DNA of 27,947 bases. Source: Candidatus Methylarchaceae archaeon HK01M (GTDB lineage: Archaea > Thermoproteota > Nitrososphaeria > Nitrososphaerales > JACAEJ01). How positions within the stretch are numbered: the stretch's first letter is position 1; every line of letters begins with the position of its first letter. Of this stretch, positions 1-7,358 are shown piece by piece. Location: contig JAKLZD010000063.1 of the NCBI GenBank assembly GCA_024256245.1, positions 1 to 27,947 on the forward strand, written 5' to 3'. The translations under genes were made by a program, and so were the position numbers. Below the pieces are notes generated by a model. It saw only the letters and a list, made by a program, of their open reading frames with translations. It was not told the DNA's origin and searched no databases.

Positions 1-9
1 AATTACATA

Positions 10-1416
10 ATGCATAAATTAAAGAATGAGTTTTTATTTTTTGATCCTTTTTTGTCCGATCTTGAAGGTCTCAGTAGGAAGTTACTATCGAAAGGAATAA
101 GCGTAAAAGAAGTAAAGAGTAGGTTAATAGATGAGATACTGGTCTATAAGGATAAACTCAGCGTTGAGACTGCTGGAAGAATTTCCGATGCTATTCTTGA
201 AGAAGTGAGGAATTCCAATATCCCTCCTAAGCCAAATTTTGTGCGCTTTGTCTTAGATTATGCAAAGTCAGGGGTCAAAATGGGAGTTATGGGTGTTGGG
301 TCGAGGGGAGAAGGAGATTTCTTCGTTCATCGAAGATTGGCTGAAATAGCAGGCCTACCTACTGGTAGTAGAGCATTACTGTATCCCCTATACCATGACG
401 ATGCAGGGGCTATCGAGATAAAGGGAAATGTTCTGGTTACAGCTGTAGATGGTATGCACTCTAGGCTTAGCGACTTCCCATTCTTAGCTGGCTTTCATGT
501 ATCAAGAGCTACTTTGAGGGATGTCTACGTGAAGGGGGCGAGGCCTGTAGGCATGTTCGTCGATCTTCATCTGGCTGATGATGGAGATGTAGGCAAGCTC
601 TTCGACTTTGAAGCAGGAGTAAGTACCGTCTCCATGCTCACTGGAACACCGATCTTGACTGGTAGCACTTTGAGAATTGGTGGGGATATGGTGATAGGTG
701 ATAGGATTACTGGTTGTGTTGGGGTTATTGGAGTTGCTGAAAGCGAGTCAATGCTTGCTGCGAGGCATAAGGTCAAGCCTGATAGCGTGATCTTGATGAC
801 TGAAGGAGCCGGTGGGGGGACGATCTGTACAGCTGCTATATACTCTGGAAGGCCTGATGTAGTGTTAGAAACTCTGAACATCCAATTCGTAAAGTCGTGT
901 AAGGCATTACTGGACTCAGGGCTTGTGGGGAGACTTTACGCTATGACTGATGTTACAAACGGTGGTGTAAGAGGAGATGCCTCCGAGATTTCAAAGCTAT
1001 CAAATTTAGCACTTTACTTTGATGAGAAGGAGATCAGGGGTTTGGTGAACCCCAAGGTCTTGGAGTTGCTAGAAGATAGGGGGATAGATTACCTTGGGGT
1101 TTCTTTAGACGCTCTTATGATATTCACGCCTAAAGATCATGTTGAAGAGATAATGCAACGAGTTAGAAAGGTTGGGGTGAAGATAAGTAAGGTTGGTTGG
1201 GTAGAGAAGGGTGTTCCCAAAGTAGCTCTTATAACGCCTGAAGGGGAGAAGGACTTGACTTTAAAGTTCAGAGAATCTGCTTATACGAAGATCAAGAAGG
1301 TTGTAGGCGAGGAGGCGCCTTACGATCTCGACGAGTTGAAGATTAAAGTAGAAGATGCCGCTAAAAGGGCTATTGAAAAGAGGAATAAAGTTGTCAGATA
1401 TCTAGCAGACCAGTAG
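10..1416 (+). CDS. AIR synthase-related protein (PurM/HypE/SelD superfamily)
   Basis: This 468-residue protein belongs to the PurM/HypE/ThiL/SelD ATP-binding superfamily. The N-terminal half carries GAIEIKGNVLVTAVDGMHSR and the run RATLRDVYVKGARPVGMFVD, which match the ATP/metal-binding half of AIR synthase-like folds. The C-terminal half has the hallmark MTDVTNGGVRGDASEIS, equivalent to the DpTRGG-type motif of HypE. Family members use ATP to activate an oxygen or carry out a related dehydration, but the substrate of this archaeal subgroup is not evident from sequence. About 80 residues precede the conserved core, so it is longer than PurM. It lacks the Cys/Sec-containing N-terminus of SelD, so I do not call it selenophosphate synthetase. 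The ATG start lies 9 bases into the window, so its promoter is not visible. It converges with the membrane-protein gene that follows. Confidence 0.8.
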   Translation: MHKLKNEFLFFDPFLSDLEGLSRKLLSKGISVKEVKSRLIDEILVYKDKLSVETAGRISDAILEEVRNSNIPPKPNFVRFVLDYAKSGVKMGVMGVGSRGEGDFFVHRRLAEIAGLPTGSRALLYPLYHDDAGAIEIKGNVLVTAVDGMHSRLSDFPFLAGFHVSRATLRDVYVKGARPVGMFVDLHLADDGDVGKLFDFEAGVSTVSMLTGTPILTGSTLRIGGDMVIGDRITGCVGVIGVAESESMLAARHKVKPDSVILMTEGAGGGTICTAAIYSGRPDVVLETLNIQFVKSCKALLDSGLVGRLYAMTDVTNGGVRGDASEISKLSNLALYFDEKEIRGLVNPKVLELLEDRGIDYLGVSLDALMIFTPKDHVEEIMQRVRKVGVKISKVGWVEKGVPKVALITPEGEKDLTLKFRESAYTKIKKVVGEEAPYDLDELKIKVEDAAKRAIEKRNKVVRYLADQ

Positions 1417-1428
1417 CCAATCTCAAGT

Positions 1429-1833
1429 TTAACCAAATTTCGTACTTAGGATGAACCATGTTGTTATTGCACTCGATATCAGTACGATTAAGCCTGATAC
1501 AAAGTAAAGGTTTGCCGTTCTTTTGGTGCTGATCTTCTTTCCAGCAAGATACATTAGATAAAATCCAGCTGCACCGATCATGATAGTGAAGAAGTTCAAA
1601 AGAGTTTCTGTTAAATTTTGAAAATTAAACAAAGGCAAGATTATGTATTGAGCAAAATTTGGATTCGTGCCTTCTAGTATAAAGTTTATTATGCCAGCCG
1701 CTAAGATTAAGAAAGCGAACATGTAAGCCATCTCTAAGATTCTTCTTAGATCAAATATCTGAGATGCCTTGCTAAGTCTTTTTCTGCCTATAATCCCCTT
1801 CATCATTTCTAGGGTGATTCGGCAATAGCCCAT
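1429..1833 (-). CDS. Small integral membrane protein, unknown function
   Basis: The protein has a short basic N-terminus (MGYCRITLEMMKG...RKRLSKA) followed by three hydrophobic segments: around MAYMFAFLILAAGIINFIL, TLLNFFTIMIGAAGFYLMYL and LYFVSGLIVLISSAITTWFI. A KKISTKR loop lies between the second and third. I do not recognise the family. I chose the ATG at 1833 because AGGAGA sits about 6 bases upstream of it. The frame stays open to another ATG at 1854 (141 residues), and a double ATG at 1806/1803 is also possible. The gene lies just downstream of topA on the same strand and may be co-transcribed with it. It converges with the AIR synthase-related gene, the stops being about 12 bases apart. 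Confidence 0.6.
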   Translation of the reverse strand: MGYCRITLEMMKGIIGRKRLSKASQIFDLRRILEMAYMFAFLILAAGIINFILEGTNPNFAQYIILPLFNFQNLTETLLNFFTIMIGAAGFYLMYLAGKKISTKRTANLYFVSGLIVLISSAITTWFILSTKFG

Positions 1834-1901
1834 AATTCTCCTTTTAATTCCCATCTAATCCACTCTTCATGCCCTAAATCGTCTATGCCCTCCATTACCA
1901 T
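1809..1901 (-). CDS. Possible 30-residue small protein between topA and the membrane protein
   Basis: Ten bases after the topA stop there is an ATG-started reading frame of 30 codons beginning MVMEGIDDLGHEEWIRWELK and ending in TAG. It is rich in acidic and tryptophan residues, which is protein-like rather than random. AAGG directly precedes its ATG. It overlaps the proposed start of the downstream membrane protein in a different frame, and the Shine-Dalgarno of that gene lies inside it. It could be a small gene, a translationally coupled leader, or chance. I recognise no family. Confidence 0.3.
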   Translation of the reverse strand: MVMEGIDDLGHEEWIRWELKGELWAIAESP

Positions 1902-1910
1902 CCTTGCTTT

Positions 1911-4013
1911 TTAAGCGTTATCCACACTTCGAGCTTTCTGATAAGAGAGGTTCGACTTTGTCGGGCAATTGGGGTCAAGGCACATAGTAAAAGGTCGCTT
2001 TCTCCTCCTTCTAATATGAACGATTGGAGTTAAGCACTCCCCACATACTTTGTCAAGAGTGGTTATAGTTGCGTTTTGAGGCAGCGGGTATGAATTGTCA
2101 CATTTGGGATAAGAGCTACACCCTGCGAATATCTTTCTACTCTTTCTTGATCTGATGACCCTTAGTTCGCCTTTGCATTTTGGGCACACTCCAAGCCTTC
2201 TCTCCTCCTTCCTAGAATCCATCAGGCCCTTTAACAGCTTCTTCCCCATCTTGTCTTCATTCTTTTTTATCTCGTTAAGATTTTCTACCAAGATATCTAC
2301 CGACTCCTCTATAACTTCTTCCCTTCTCTTCTCTTCATTCATGATGAGTTCCATCTCTTCCTCAAACTTCCTTGTCAGCTCTTCACTGATAATCTTAGGG
2401 CAGAAATCTCTCAATGTATCGATCACCGTTTCTCCTAATTTCGTAACCGTGATACTCTTTCCTGAGATGTAATCTCTTCCATACAAAGTCTGCAGTATCC
2501 CAGCCCTTGTAGCTTTAGTACCAAGGTTCCTCTTCTCCATCTCTTCAATAATCGATCCTTGAGTATACCTATTTGGAGGTGCCGTCCACTTTTCGAGCAT
2601 CTCGATCTTCAGATTCTCTAATATCTGACCGACTTTTGTCTCAGGCAGGGCTTGCTCCTCAAAAGTGGCATATGGAGAGTAAAATTTTACCCAGCCAAGA
2701 GATATACTCCTCCTACCAGTTGCTATGAACTTATTTTTGCCAATGGCTAAAATTACACGTACACTCTCTCTTATAGAAGGGTCTGCAAATGTAGCGAAGA
2801 ACCTCCTCGATATAAGATCATAAATCTTCTTCTGTTGGGGGGTGATCTTCCTTAAATCTGGGACTTCAGAAGTAGGGTATATTGCAGGATGGGCAGGGTC
2901 TTTCTTAGGTCCTTCACGAGGAACCAATCTTCTCTTCTTGAGCAACTCATCACATAGATCGCCATACTTCTCCAAGGAGCATAAAGCTTTCAATATCTTC
3001 TCGTAGCCTATGCTTTTTGGCAACTTCTGACTGGCAGTCCTTGGATAGGAGATAGCACCCATCTGATACAAACTCTCGGCAATGTTGATAGTTTGGGAAG
3101 GAGAGAATTTAAATTGGGAGTAAGCATCAGACTGTAGATTCGTTGTGCTGAATGGGTATGGTGGTAGTTGCTTGTATCTCCTCTTTTTTATGTCTTCTAC
3201 TATTGCATCCTTCCCTTCACAATCTCTTAATATCTCATCTACTTCATTCTTTGCCCAGAATCGACCTTTTTTATGCGTAGCTGTGAATTCGTTACCATCT
3301 ACTCTACAATGTAACTCCAATTGCCAGTACTGTTTTGGGGTGAACTTCCTTATCTCCAACTCTCTTTCCAGAAGAAGGGCTAAAGTTGGACCCTGTACCC
3401 TGCCCGTTGAGAGAATCTTGAAACCTTTATCTGCCTGACTCTTCATAGCCAACGTCAAAGCACGAGTCAGGTTCAACCCCCAGAGCCAATCCAACCAATG
3501 CCTAGTCAATCCAGCCTCGATTTGACCGAAGTCGAGATGATCTGACATATTCGTATAAGAAGATATCAACTCATCTTTTGTCAAGGTGCTGAACTTCATT
3601 CGCTTTGCATCTTTAGCGTCACATAAGAGCGTCAATATGTTTGAGCCTATGACGCTTCCCTCCGTATCGAAATCACAACATATTATAAAATTCATGGCAT
3701 CTTCTGCTAAGTTCTTTATGGCTTCGAAGTATTTTTCAGAGAAATGTGACTGTTTTCTTACCTCAAAACTTGGTCGCCATTCAGCATCGAAGATAGGATA
3801 TGTCCACTCTCCTCTCATAACAGGGCTTAAGTTAAATAGATGCCCAACAGCTGCTACAATCACATGCTTAATATCATCCCTAATGAATTCATAGTAATCG
3901 ACGCCTCGACCTGTTGGAACTTTCTTTAATGTCCCATCCTCCGCTAAGGATTCAGCTATCTTTCTCATTGCATCAGGTTTTTCTGCTATCAACAAAGTGT
4001 AACCTATAGACAT
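1911..4013 (-). CDS. topA: DNA topoisomerase I (type IA)
   Basis: This 700-residue type IA topoisomerase relaxes negative supercoils by passing strands through a transient tyrosine-linked nick. The Toprim domain begins at LLIAEKP (Glu11) and includes CCDFDTEGS, with acidic residues 114, 116 and 118. The family usually has DxDxEGE here, so the last acidic residue is replaced by Ser. The catalytic tyrosine is Tyr323 in GAISYPRTASQKLP. GRVQGPTL and RYTQGSIIEEMEKRNLGTKATRAGI are further family blocks. The C-terminus has two four-cysteine zinc modules (CPKC...CSSYPKC and CGEC...CLDPNC), usual in topoisomerase I. The gene starts at ATG 4013 with GGTGAT a few bases upstream and an AT-rich TATA-like stretch (CTTTATTAAATAC in the coding direction) about 30 bases upstream. 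There is no helicase domain, so it is not reverse gyrase. Confidence 0.97.
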   Translation of the reverse strand: MSIGYTLLIAEKPDAMRKIAESLAEDGTLKKVPTGRGVDYYEFIRDDIKHVIVAAVGHLFNLSPVMRGEWTYPIFDAEWRPSFEVRKQSHFSEKYFEAIKNLAEDAMNFIICCDFDTEGSVIGSNILTLLCDAKDAKRMKFSTLTKDELISSYTNMSDHLDFGQIEAGLTRHWLDWLWGLNLTRALTLAMKSQADKGFKILSTGRVQGPTLALLLERELEIRKFTPKQYWQLELHCRVDGNEFTATHKKGRFWAKNEVDEILRDCEGKDAIVEDIKKRRYKQLPPYPFSTTNLQSDAYSQFKFSPSQTINIAESLYQMGAISYPRTASQKLPKSIGYEKILKALCSLEKYGDLCDELLKKRRLVPREGPKKDPAHPAIYPTSEVPDLRKITPQQKKIYDLISRRFFATFADPSIRESVRVILAIGKNKFIATGRRSISLGWVKFYSPYATFEEQALPETKVGQILENLKIEMLEKWTAPPNRYTQGSIIEEMEKRNLGTKATRAGILQTLYGRDYISGKSITVTKLGETVIDTLRDFCPKIISEELTRKFEEEMELIMNEEKRREEVIEESVDILVENLNEIKKNEDKMGKKLLKGLMDSRKEERRLGVCPKCKGELRVIRSRKSRKIFAGCSSYPKCDNSYPLPQNATITTLDKVCGECLTPIVHIRRRRKRPFTMCLDPNCPTKSNLSYQKARSVDNA

Positions 4014-4077
4014 AGAATCACCAAAAACATTTACTGTATTTAATAAAGATTCATCTATAAAATGTCTACTAAATTTA

Positions 4078-4245
4078 TTATTTCTCTATAGGTTCAATCT
4101 TCAATATGAAATCTTTAGTAGACAAGAGTTCGCCACACTTCTTACACCTGTTATTGTAAAGCTTCAAAATATTATTTGCTTGCTTTATGTCCATGCCTGA
4201 GTATAAAGGTGTTCCACAATTATTACATACTATTTCGAATGGCAA
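4078..4245 (-). CDS. Small zinc-ribbon protein (TTG start)
   Basis: This 55-residue protein starts LPFEIVCNNCGTPLYSG and contains a second pair CKKCG about 25 residues later. Together these make a CxxC-x23-CxxC zinc ribbon, and the tail KDFILKIEPIEK is charged. No ATG occurs in the frame, which is open from a TAG at about 4300. The TTG at 4245 is the best start. A TATA-like run (AAATTTTTATCC in the coding direction) lies about 26-30 bases upstream, which fits a leaderless transcript. The function is unknown. Compact ribbons of this kind occur in many archaeal transcription or RNA-processing accessory proteins. It lies between cofE and topA on the same strand, but its own promoter suggests it is expressed separately. 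Confidence 0.55.
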   Translation of the reverse strand: MPFEIVCNNCGTPLYSGMDIKQANNILKLYNNRCKKCGELLSTKDFILKIEPIEK

Positions 4246-4331
4246 CCTAACTTTAGATCGATAGGTAGGATAAAAATTTTTACTCTCTGGAGAAATGGTG
4301 AGCTAGATAAATAAAGTAGAATTTATAGTAA

Positions 4332-5117
4332 CTATAGTTTAATTAAATCCAACTTTGATAGCCCCCTCACATAGATGCACTCATCGTAATCGATCGTCAT
4401 CTGATCTTCATATACGATCTTATCATGTAATTTTATCCGAGTATTTCTGACTATAACTATGGGTATACCCTCATCAGCCTCTCCCATAAGTAGTTGAGCG
4501 CCTGCACTTATATCATCGGCTAAAGACCGCCTTGTAACTCTAAGTATGTTATAGAAGAGGTCTCTTCTACCCCTCTCATCTTTAATTGGATCAAAACCAG
4601 AAACTCCTATGGCTATTCCAGATGTACCTGATCTTGATGGCAGCAATCTACTATCGGTTATGATTATCCCGACCTTCTTCCCAGTTTCTAAAAGTATTCT
4701 TCTTCTTAACATCTCTGCCTTTTTAAAGGGCGTTCTTGGATAGAGTATAGCCCAGCCTGCCTGAACATTCGACCTATCTATCCCAGCGTTTGGTGTTAGG
4801 ATGCCATACTTTACCGATAAAGCGAAGCTGGGCACCCCTCCGAAAACTACTTCGGCCTCCCTTAAGATTAGCTCGGCTAGATTAATCTGTAGATGCAACT
4901 TTGATGCTAACTCTTCGGCCTCAGGACTTGGAACCACATCTGGGATTTTTATGAACCTACCTTCCGACATGGCAACGAACTTACTCGAAAGAACGATTAT
5001 GTCGCCATCCTCTAAGGTGTCCTCATTTTTTTCTATCTCATCCAAAATCGTTCGGAATAGGTCGAATCTTCCCCGTTTTACCCTAACATGGATAGGTATG
5101 TATATTGTACTTGTCAT
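4332..5117 (-). CDS. cofE: Coenzyme F420-0:L-glutamate ligase-like protein (CofE family)
   Basis: CofE adds glutamate to the F420-0 side chain in a GTP- and divalent-metal-dependent reaction. Family blocks in order are DGDIIVLSSKFVAMSEGR, ILTPNAGIDRSNV (a metal-binding aspartate block), GKKVGIIITDS, SGTSGIAIGVSGFDPI, GRRDLF and ADDISAGAQLLMGEADEGIP. After ITDS the residues are RLLPSR where characterised enzymes carry a different NGR/HGR-type stretch, so this may be a divergent subfamily. I chose the ATG at 5117 (MTSTIYIPIHVRVKRG). A TTG at 5129 in the same frame would add MVKK. The gene follows the degenerate RecA-like gene almost directly, so the two are likely one transcript. Its presence suggests the organism makes F420. 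Confidence 0.85.
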   Translation of the reverse strand: MTSTIYIPIHVRVKRGRFDLFRTILDEIEKNEDTLEDGDIIVLSSKFVAMSEGRFIKIPDVVPSPEAEELASKLHLQINLAELILREAEVVFGGVPSFALSVKYGILTPNAGIDRSNVQAGWAILYPRTPFKKAEMLRRRILLETGKKVGIIITDSRLLPSRSGTSGIAIGVSGFDPIKDERGRRDLFYNILRVTRRSLADDISAGAQLLMGEADEGIPIVIVRNTRIKLHDKIVYEDQMTIDYDECIYVRGLSKLDLIKL

Positions 5118-5130
5118 CTTTTTGACCAAC

Positions 5131-5838
5131 TTACATACCCCATTCGACCTTTGCTAATAGATCGAATAACCTGTCAATAAAGATTCTGTCGTCATGCTTG
5201 ACAACATTGATTTCAATATGACCAGAGGTTCTCCTCAAATTTAGGATTGTCTTTGCTTTTAGCAGGGCTCTACCACCTGTCGGGTAAGTGAACCAAGATT
5301 TTAGTTCAGTCTTCTTTATCTTCTTCGCCCTTATCATACTCGTGATTATTATGGGTATCTTGGACCTTTTTGCTAAGCCCTGCAATAAGCTAAGATAGAC
5401 GCTTATCTTTCGATTTATATCCGAGGGAGCTTCACTATCAAGGAGATGGTAAAGGGTAGTTATAGAATCCAATACTATCAGCGTCACATAAGGGGAGGAG
5501 ATCGAGCAGACGTAGACCATATCCTTCTCGATAGTTTCTCTATCAGGCTGCAAGATAAACAGGCGATCTAAATTCGTAGAACCATGAACCATTAGATCAA
5601 AGAAGGCTGTAAAGATCGTATCGAAATCCATGTAAATTACCGATCCACCTTCCCTTAAAGCAGACATAACTATATTTGCAGTAAAGAAGGTCTTGACGAA
5701 GTTATCTTCACCCAAGATAGCGTTAAGAGCCGATCCCTCCAAAAGAAATCCACAATCATCGGGCTCTATGAGTAGAGGCTCACTTAAAGGCAACTCTTCC
5801 ATTGCCTTGATAAGGCTTTCACGATTCAAAAAAACCAT
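5131..5838 (-). CDS. RecA/KaiC-fold protein with degenerate Walker A
   Basis: The 235-residue protein has the layout of a single RecA/RadA/KaiC domain. A strand leads into LGEDNFVKTFFTANI (residues 42-56) at the P-loop position, and GGSVIYMDFDT follows as the next strand. VTLIVLDSITTLYHLL serves as Walker B, and IPIIITSMI as the sensor strand. The Walker A reads GEDNFVKT against GxxxxGK[TS]: the second glycine is Val, but Lys-Thr is kept. Nucleotide binding may therefore be weak or altered. ATG 5838 is preceded by GAAGGA, with a TATA-like box (GGATTTATAAAG on the plus strand, 5866-5877) about 30 bases upstream. It is one base from the extended cofE frame and probably shares its transcript. 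Confidence 0.7.
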   Translation of the reverse strand: MVFLNRESLIKAMEELPLSEPLLIEPDDCGFLLEGSALNAILGEDNFVKTFFTANIVMSALREGGSVIYMDFDTIFTAFFDLMVHGSTNLDRLFILQPDRETIEKDMVYVCSISSPYVTLIVLDSITTLYHLLDSEAPSDINRKISVYLSLLQGLAKRSKIPIIITSMIRAKKIKKTELKSWFTYPTGGRALLKAKTILNLRRTSGHIEINVVKHDDRIFIDRLFDLLAKVEWGM

Positions 5839-5865
5839 GATTCCTTCTATTTTAGCTTAAAACAA

Positions 5866-5877
5866 GGATTTATAAAG
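5866..5877 (-). promoter_or_regulatory. TATA box for the RecA-like/cofE unit
   Basis: In the coding direction the sequence reads CTTTATAAATCC. Its centre is about 34 bases from the ATG at 5838, which predicts a short leader containing the GAAGGA ribosome-binding site. Confidence 0.5.
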
Positions 5878-5964
5878 ATGATTATTTTATCTTTTATATG
5901 AAATACTTTCTATTTTTAATTAATTTCTTGTAACAAATAAATCTTCCTTTTACTTAGACTCGCT

Positions 5965-6063
5965 GTGGATATATACAAAACTCCTATAAGATCAGTTTTA
6001 GAGCGTCTGAAAAACTTAGATGAGAAAAGATTAAATGAACATATTTGTACATTATATAACTAA
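5965..6063 (+). other. Short open frame in the AT-rich gap 5839-6084; no firm gene
   Basis: The 246 bases between the RecA-like gene and the broken nuclease-like gene hold only a GTG-started frame of 32 residues (VDIYKTPIRSVLERLKNLDE...). It has a helical, charged composition but no ribosome-binding site or family I recognise. It may be a remnant of an adjacent gene or chance. Confidence 0.2.
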
Positions 6064-6084
6064 TTAGTTAATCAATGAACAATA

Positions 6085-6296
6085 ATGTTTATTTATAGGA
6101 GTCTAAAAAAAAAAGGTTCGAGAAGGATACGCGTAACTTAATTAAATCAACAAAAGAAATCTTTGGAAAAGGCACCGTGTACTTTGATATAAGTGTAAAA
6201 TTAAGGTCTGTTGCGGGCTTAGGTGCAATACCTGATGGCTTTGTAATTGATTTAAAGAAAAATATATGGCATATTATAGAAGGTGAAAAAGAGTAG
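6085..6296 (+). pseudogene. Nuclease-like gene with a frame break at a 10-A run
   Basis: An ATG at 6085 opens MFIYRSLKKK and then meets a run of ten A (6105-6114). Reading on in that frame soon stops. Slipping back one base at the run continues as RFEKDTRNLIKSTKEIFGKG and then LRSVAGLGAIPDGFVIDLKK, ending WHIIEGEKE at TAG 6294-6296. The IPDG...D...IIEGE arrangement recalls the Asp and Glu-x-Glu/Lys positions of PD-(D/E)XK-type nucleases. Intact relatives of that kind normally continue well past this point, so the 3' end also seems short. It could be a decayed gene, a gene expressed by slippage on the A run, or a sequencing error in the homopolymer. The next gene starts at the very next base. 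Confidence 0.4.
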
Positions 6297-6566
6297 ATGA
6301 AGTCCACAAAAATAAAATTCTCACTATATAGAAAAGACGATATACCTCTACTGAAAGGTGTTTCTGCGGATACCATGAAACTCTACCTCCGCTTATCAAT
6401 GGACAGATACATAAAGATTAGAGATTTAGAAAAAGCGTGGAATAGAGCTTATGATCTATGGCTTAAAAAGGTAGTAGAAGATGGTTGGATCATCAAAAAA
6501 GAGACAGATGGTAAATCAGTAGAAATGTATGGACCTGACACTTTCCTTCATAGCGATGTCGAGTAG
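6297..6566 (+). CDS. Small hypothetical protein
   Basis: The ATG directly follows the TAG of the nuclease-like frame. The 89-residue product is basic and helical, with YLRLSMDRYIKIRDLEKAWN and AYDLWLKKVVEDGWIIKKE as the main charged helices. The end of the latter resembles the recognition-helix and wing region of a small DNA-binding domain, but only weakly. I recognise no family. Its 3' end overlaps the end of the opposite-strand gene by about 50 bases, which is unusual here and suggests that one of the two frames has drifted or is not real. Confidence 0.45.
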   Translation: MKSTKIKFSLYRKDDIPLLKGVSADTMKLYLRLSMDRYIKIRDLEKAWNRAYDLWLKKVVEDGWIIKKETDGKSVEMYGPDTFLHSDVE

Positions 6567-6914
6567 AATTTGTAAAATAGCCAAATAATCTGTAAAATTA
6601 CACTGCCCAAAAAGAAATTTGAAACCCATTCCCACGCTTTTGGATTGTTTGTAGAGTTCGCAACAACTAACAATATTCCTTTTTTCAAATTGTTCAAACA
6701 CTTTCTCATGTTGAGGAAAGAAATATCCAATTTCATAATCTTTAAAATTACATAAATAAGAATATAATTCTTGATGTTTTTCCTTAATTCTTATCCATTC
6801 AGTTACATACCCAATTTCACCATTTTCAATGTCATCAAGGACTTCATGCCATGCTTTAATAAAAAGTTGAGTAAATACTTCAGCCATCTTTTTTTCATCA
6901 ATTACTTTACTCAT
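6516..6914 (-). CDS. Hypothetical protein with cysteine pair
   Basis: This 132-residue protein starts MSKVIDEKKMAEVFTQLFIK and is mostly helical. It is rich in aromatic and acidic residues and has an IVSCCELYKQ cysteine pair in the middle. I do not recognise it. It lies about 40 bases downstream of the coiled-coil gene on the same strand, which suggests a two-gene unit. Base composition is very AT-rich, like the rest of 5.8-7.3 kb. Confidence 0.45.
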   Translation of the reverse strand: MSKVIDEKKMAEVFTQLFIKAWHEVLDDIENGEIGYVTEWIRIKEKHQELYSYLCNFKDYEIGYFFPQHEKVFEQFEKRNIVSCCELYKQSKSVGMGFKFLFGQCNFTDYLAILQILLDIAMKESVRSIHFY

Positions 6915-6953
6915 TTTTTAACTGCACCTTTTTAGAATGTTTTTGTACATTTA

Positions 6954-7211
6954 TTATATTACATCTTCAATTTTTTCAGGATAATATTTTGATTGTATCA
7001 AATTTTTAAGTTCGGACATATCTTTAGCTAAATCCCGTACAAGATCAAGAAGATGAGGAATATCTGGACTACTCAATCTTTTTTCGATAGAATAGATTTT
7101 TTTTCTAAGTTCTGATATAGCTTCTACTATATCTACAAAAGAACGCTCTTTAAGATCTGTACTTTCTCTAAACATTTTAAGATCTAGTGCAATAGAAATA
7201 GGACTATCCAT
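6954..7211 (-). CDS. Short coiled-coil protein
   Basis: The 85-residue product has two heptad-like stretches: VDIVEAISELRKKIYSIEKR and LLDLVRDLAKDMSELKNLIQ. There is no enzymatic motif. The ATG at 7211 begins MDSPISIALDLKMF. It probably forms a helical hairpin or oligomer and is likely co-transcribed with the downstream 132-residue gene. The 147 bases upstream separate it from the divergent YqgF-like gene. Confidence 0.45.
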   Translation of the reverse strand: MDSPISIALDLKMFRESTDLKERSFVDIVEAISELRKKIYSIEKRLSSPDIPHLLDLVRDLAKDMSELKNLIQSKYYPEKIEDVI

Positions 7212-7358
7212 CTCAAAATTTCCATTTTCAATCGATTTGATTTGATCTGTAATCTCTCTTTAGTTCGAACTCGATCGATGAACAACAAATAGAAGGTGTA
7301 ACACATTTATTTTACCTTATGAGAATTCCGAATTAATGGTAATACTTATCGGAACGGT

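Noticed and set aside
10..1416. Calling the first gene selD, in support of selenocysteine at 15434
   Set aside because: It lacks the SelD N-terminal Cys/Sec catalytic segment and fits the general AIR synthase-related archaeal proteins better. It gives no evidence for selenium use.
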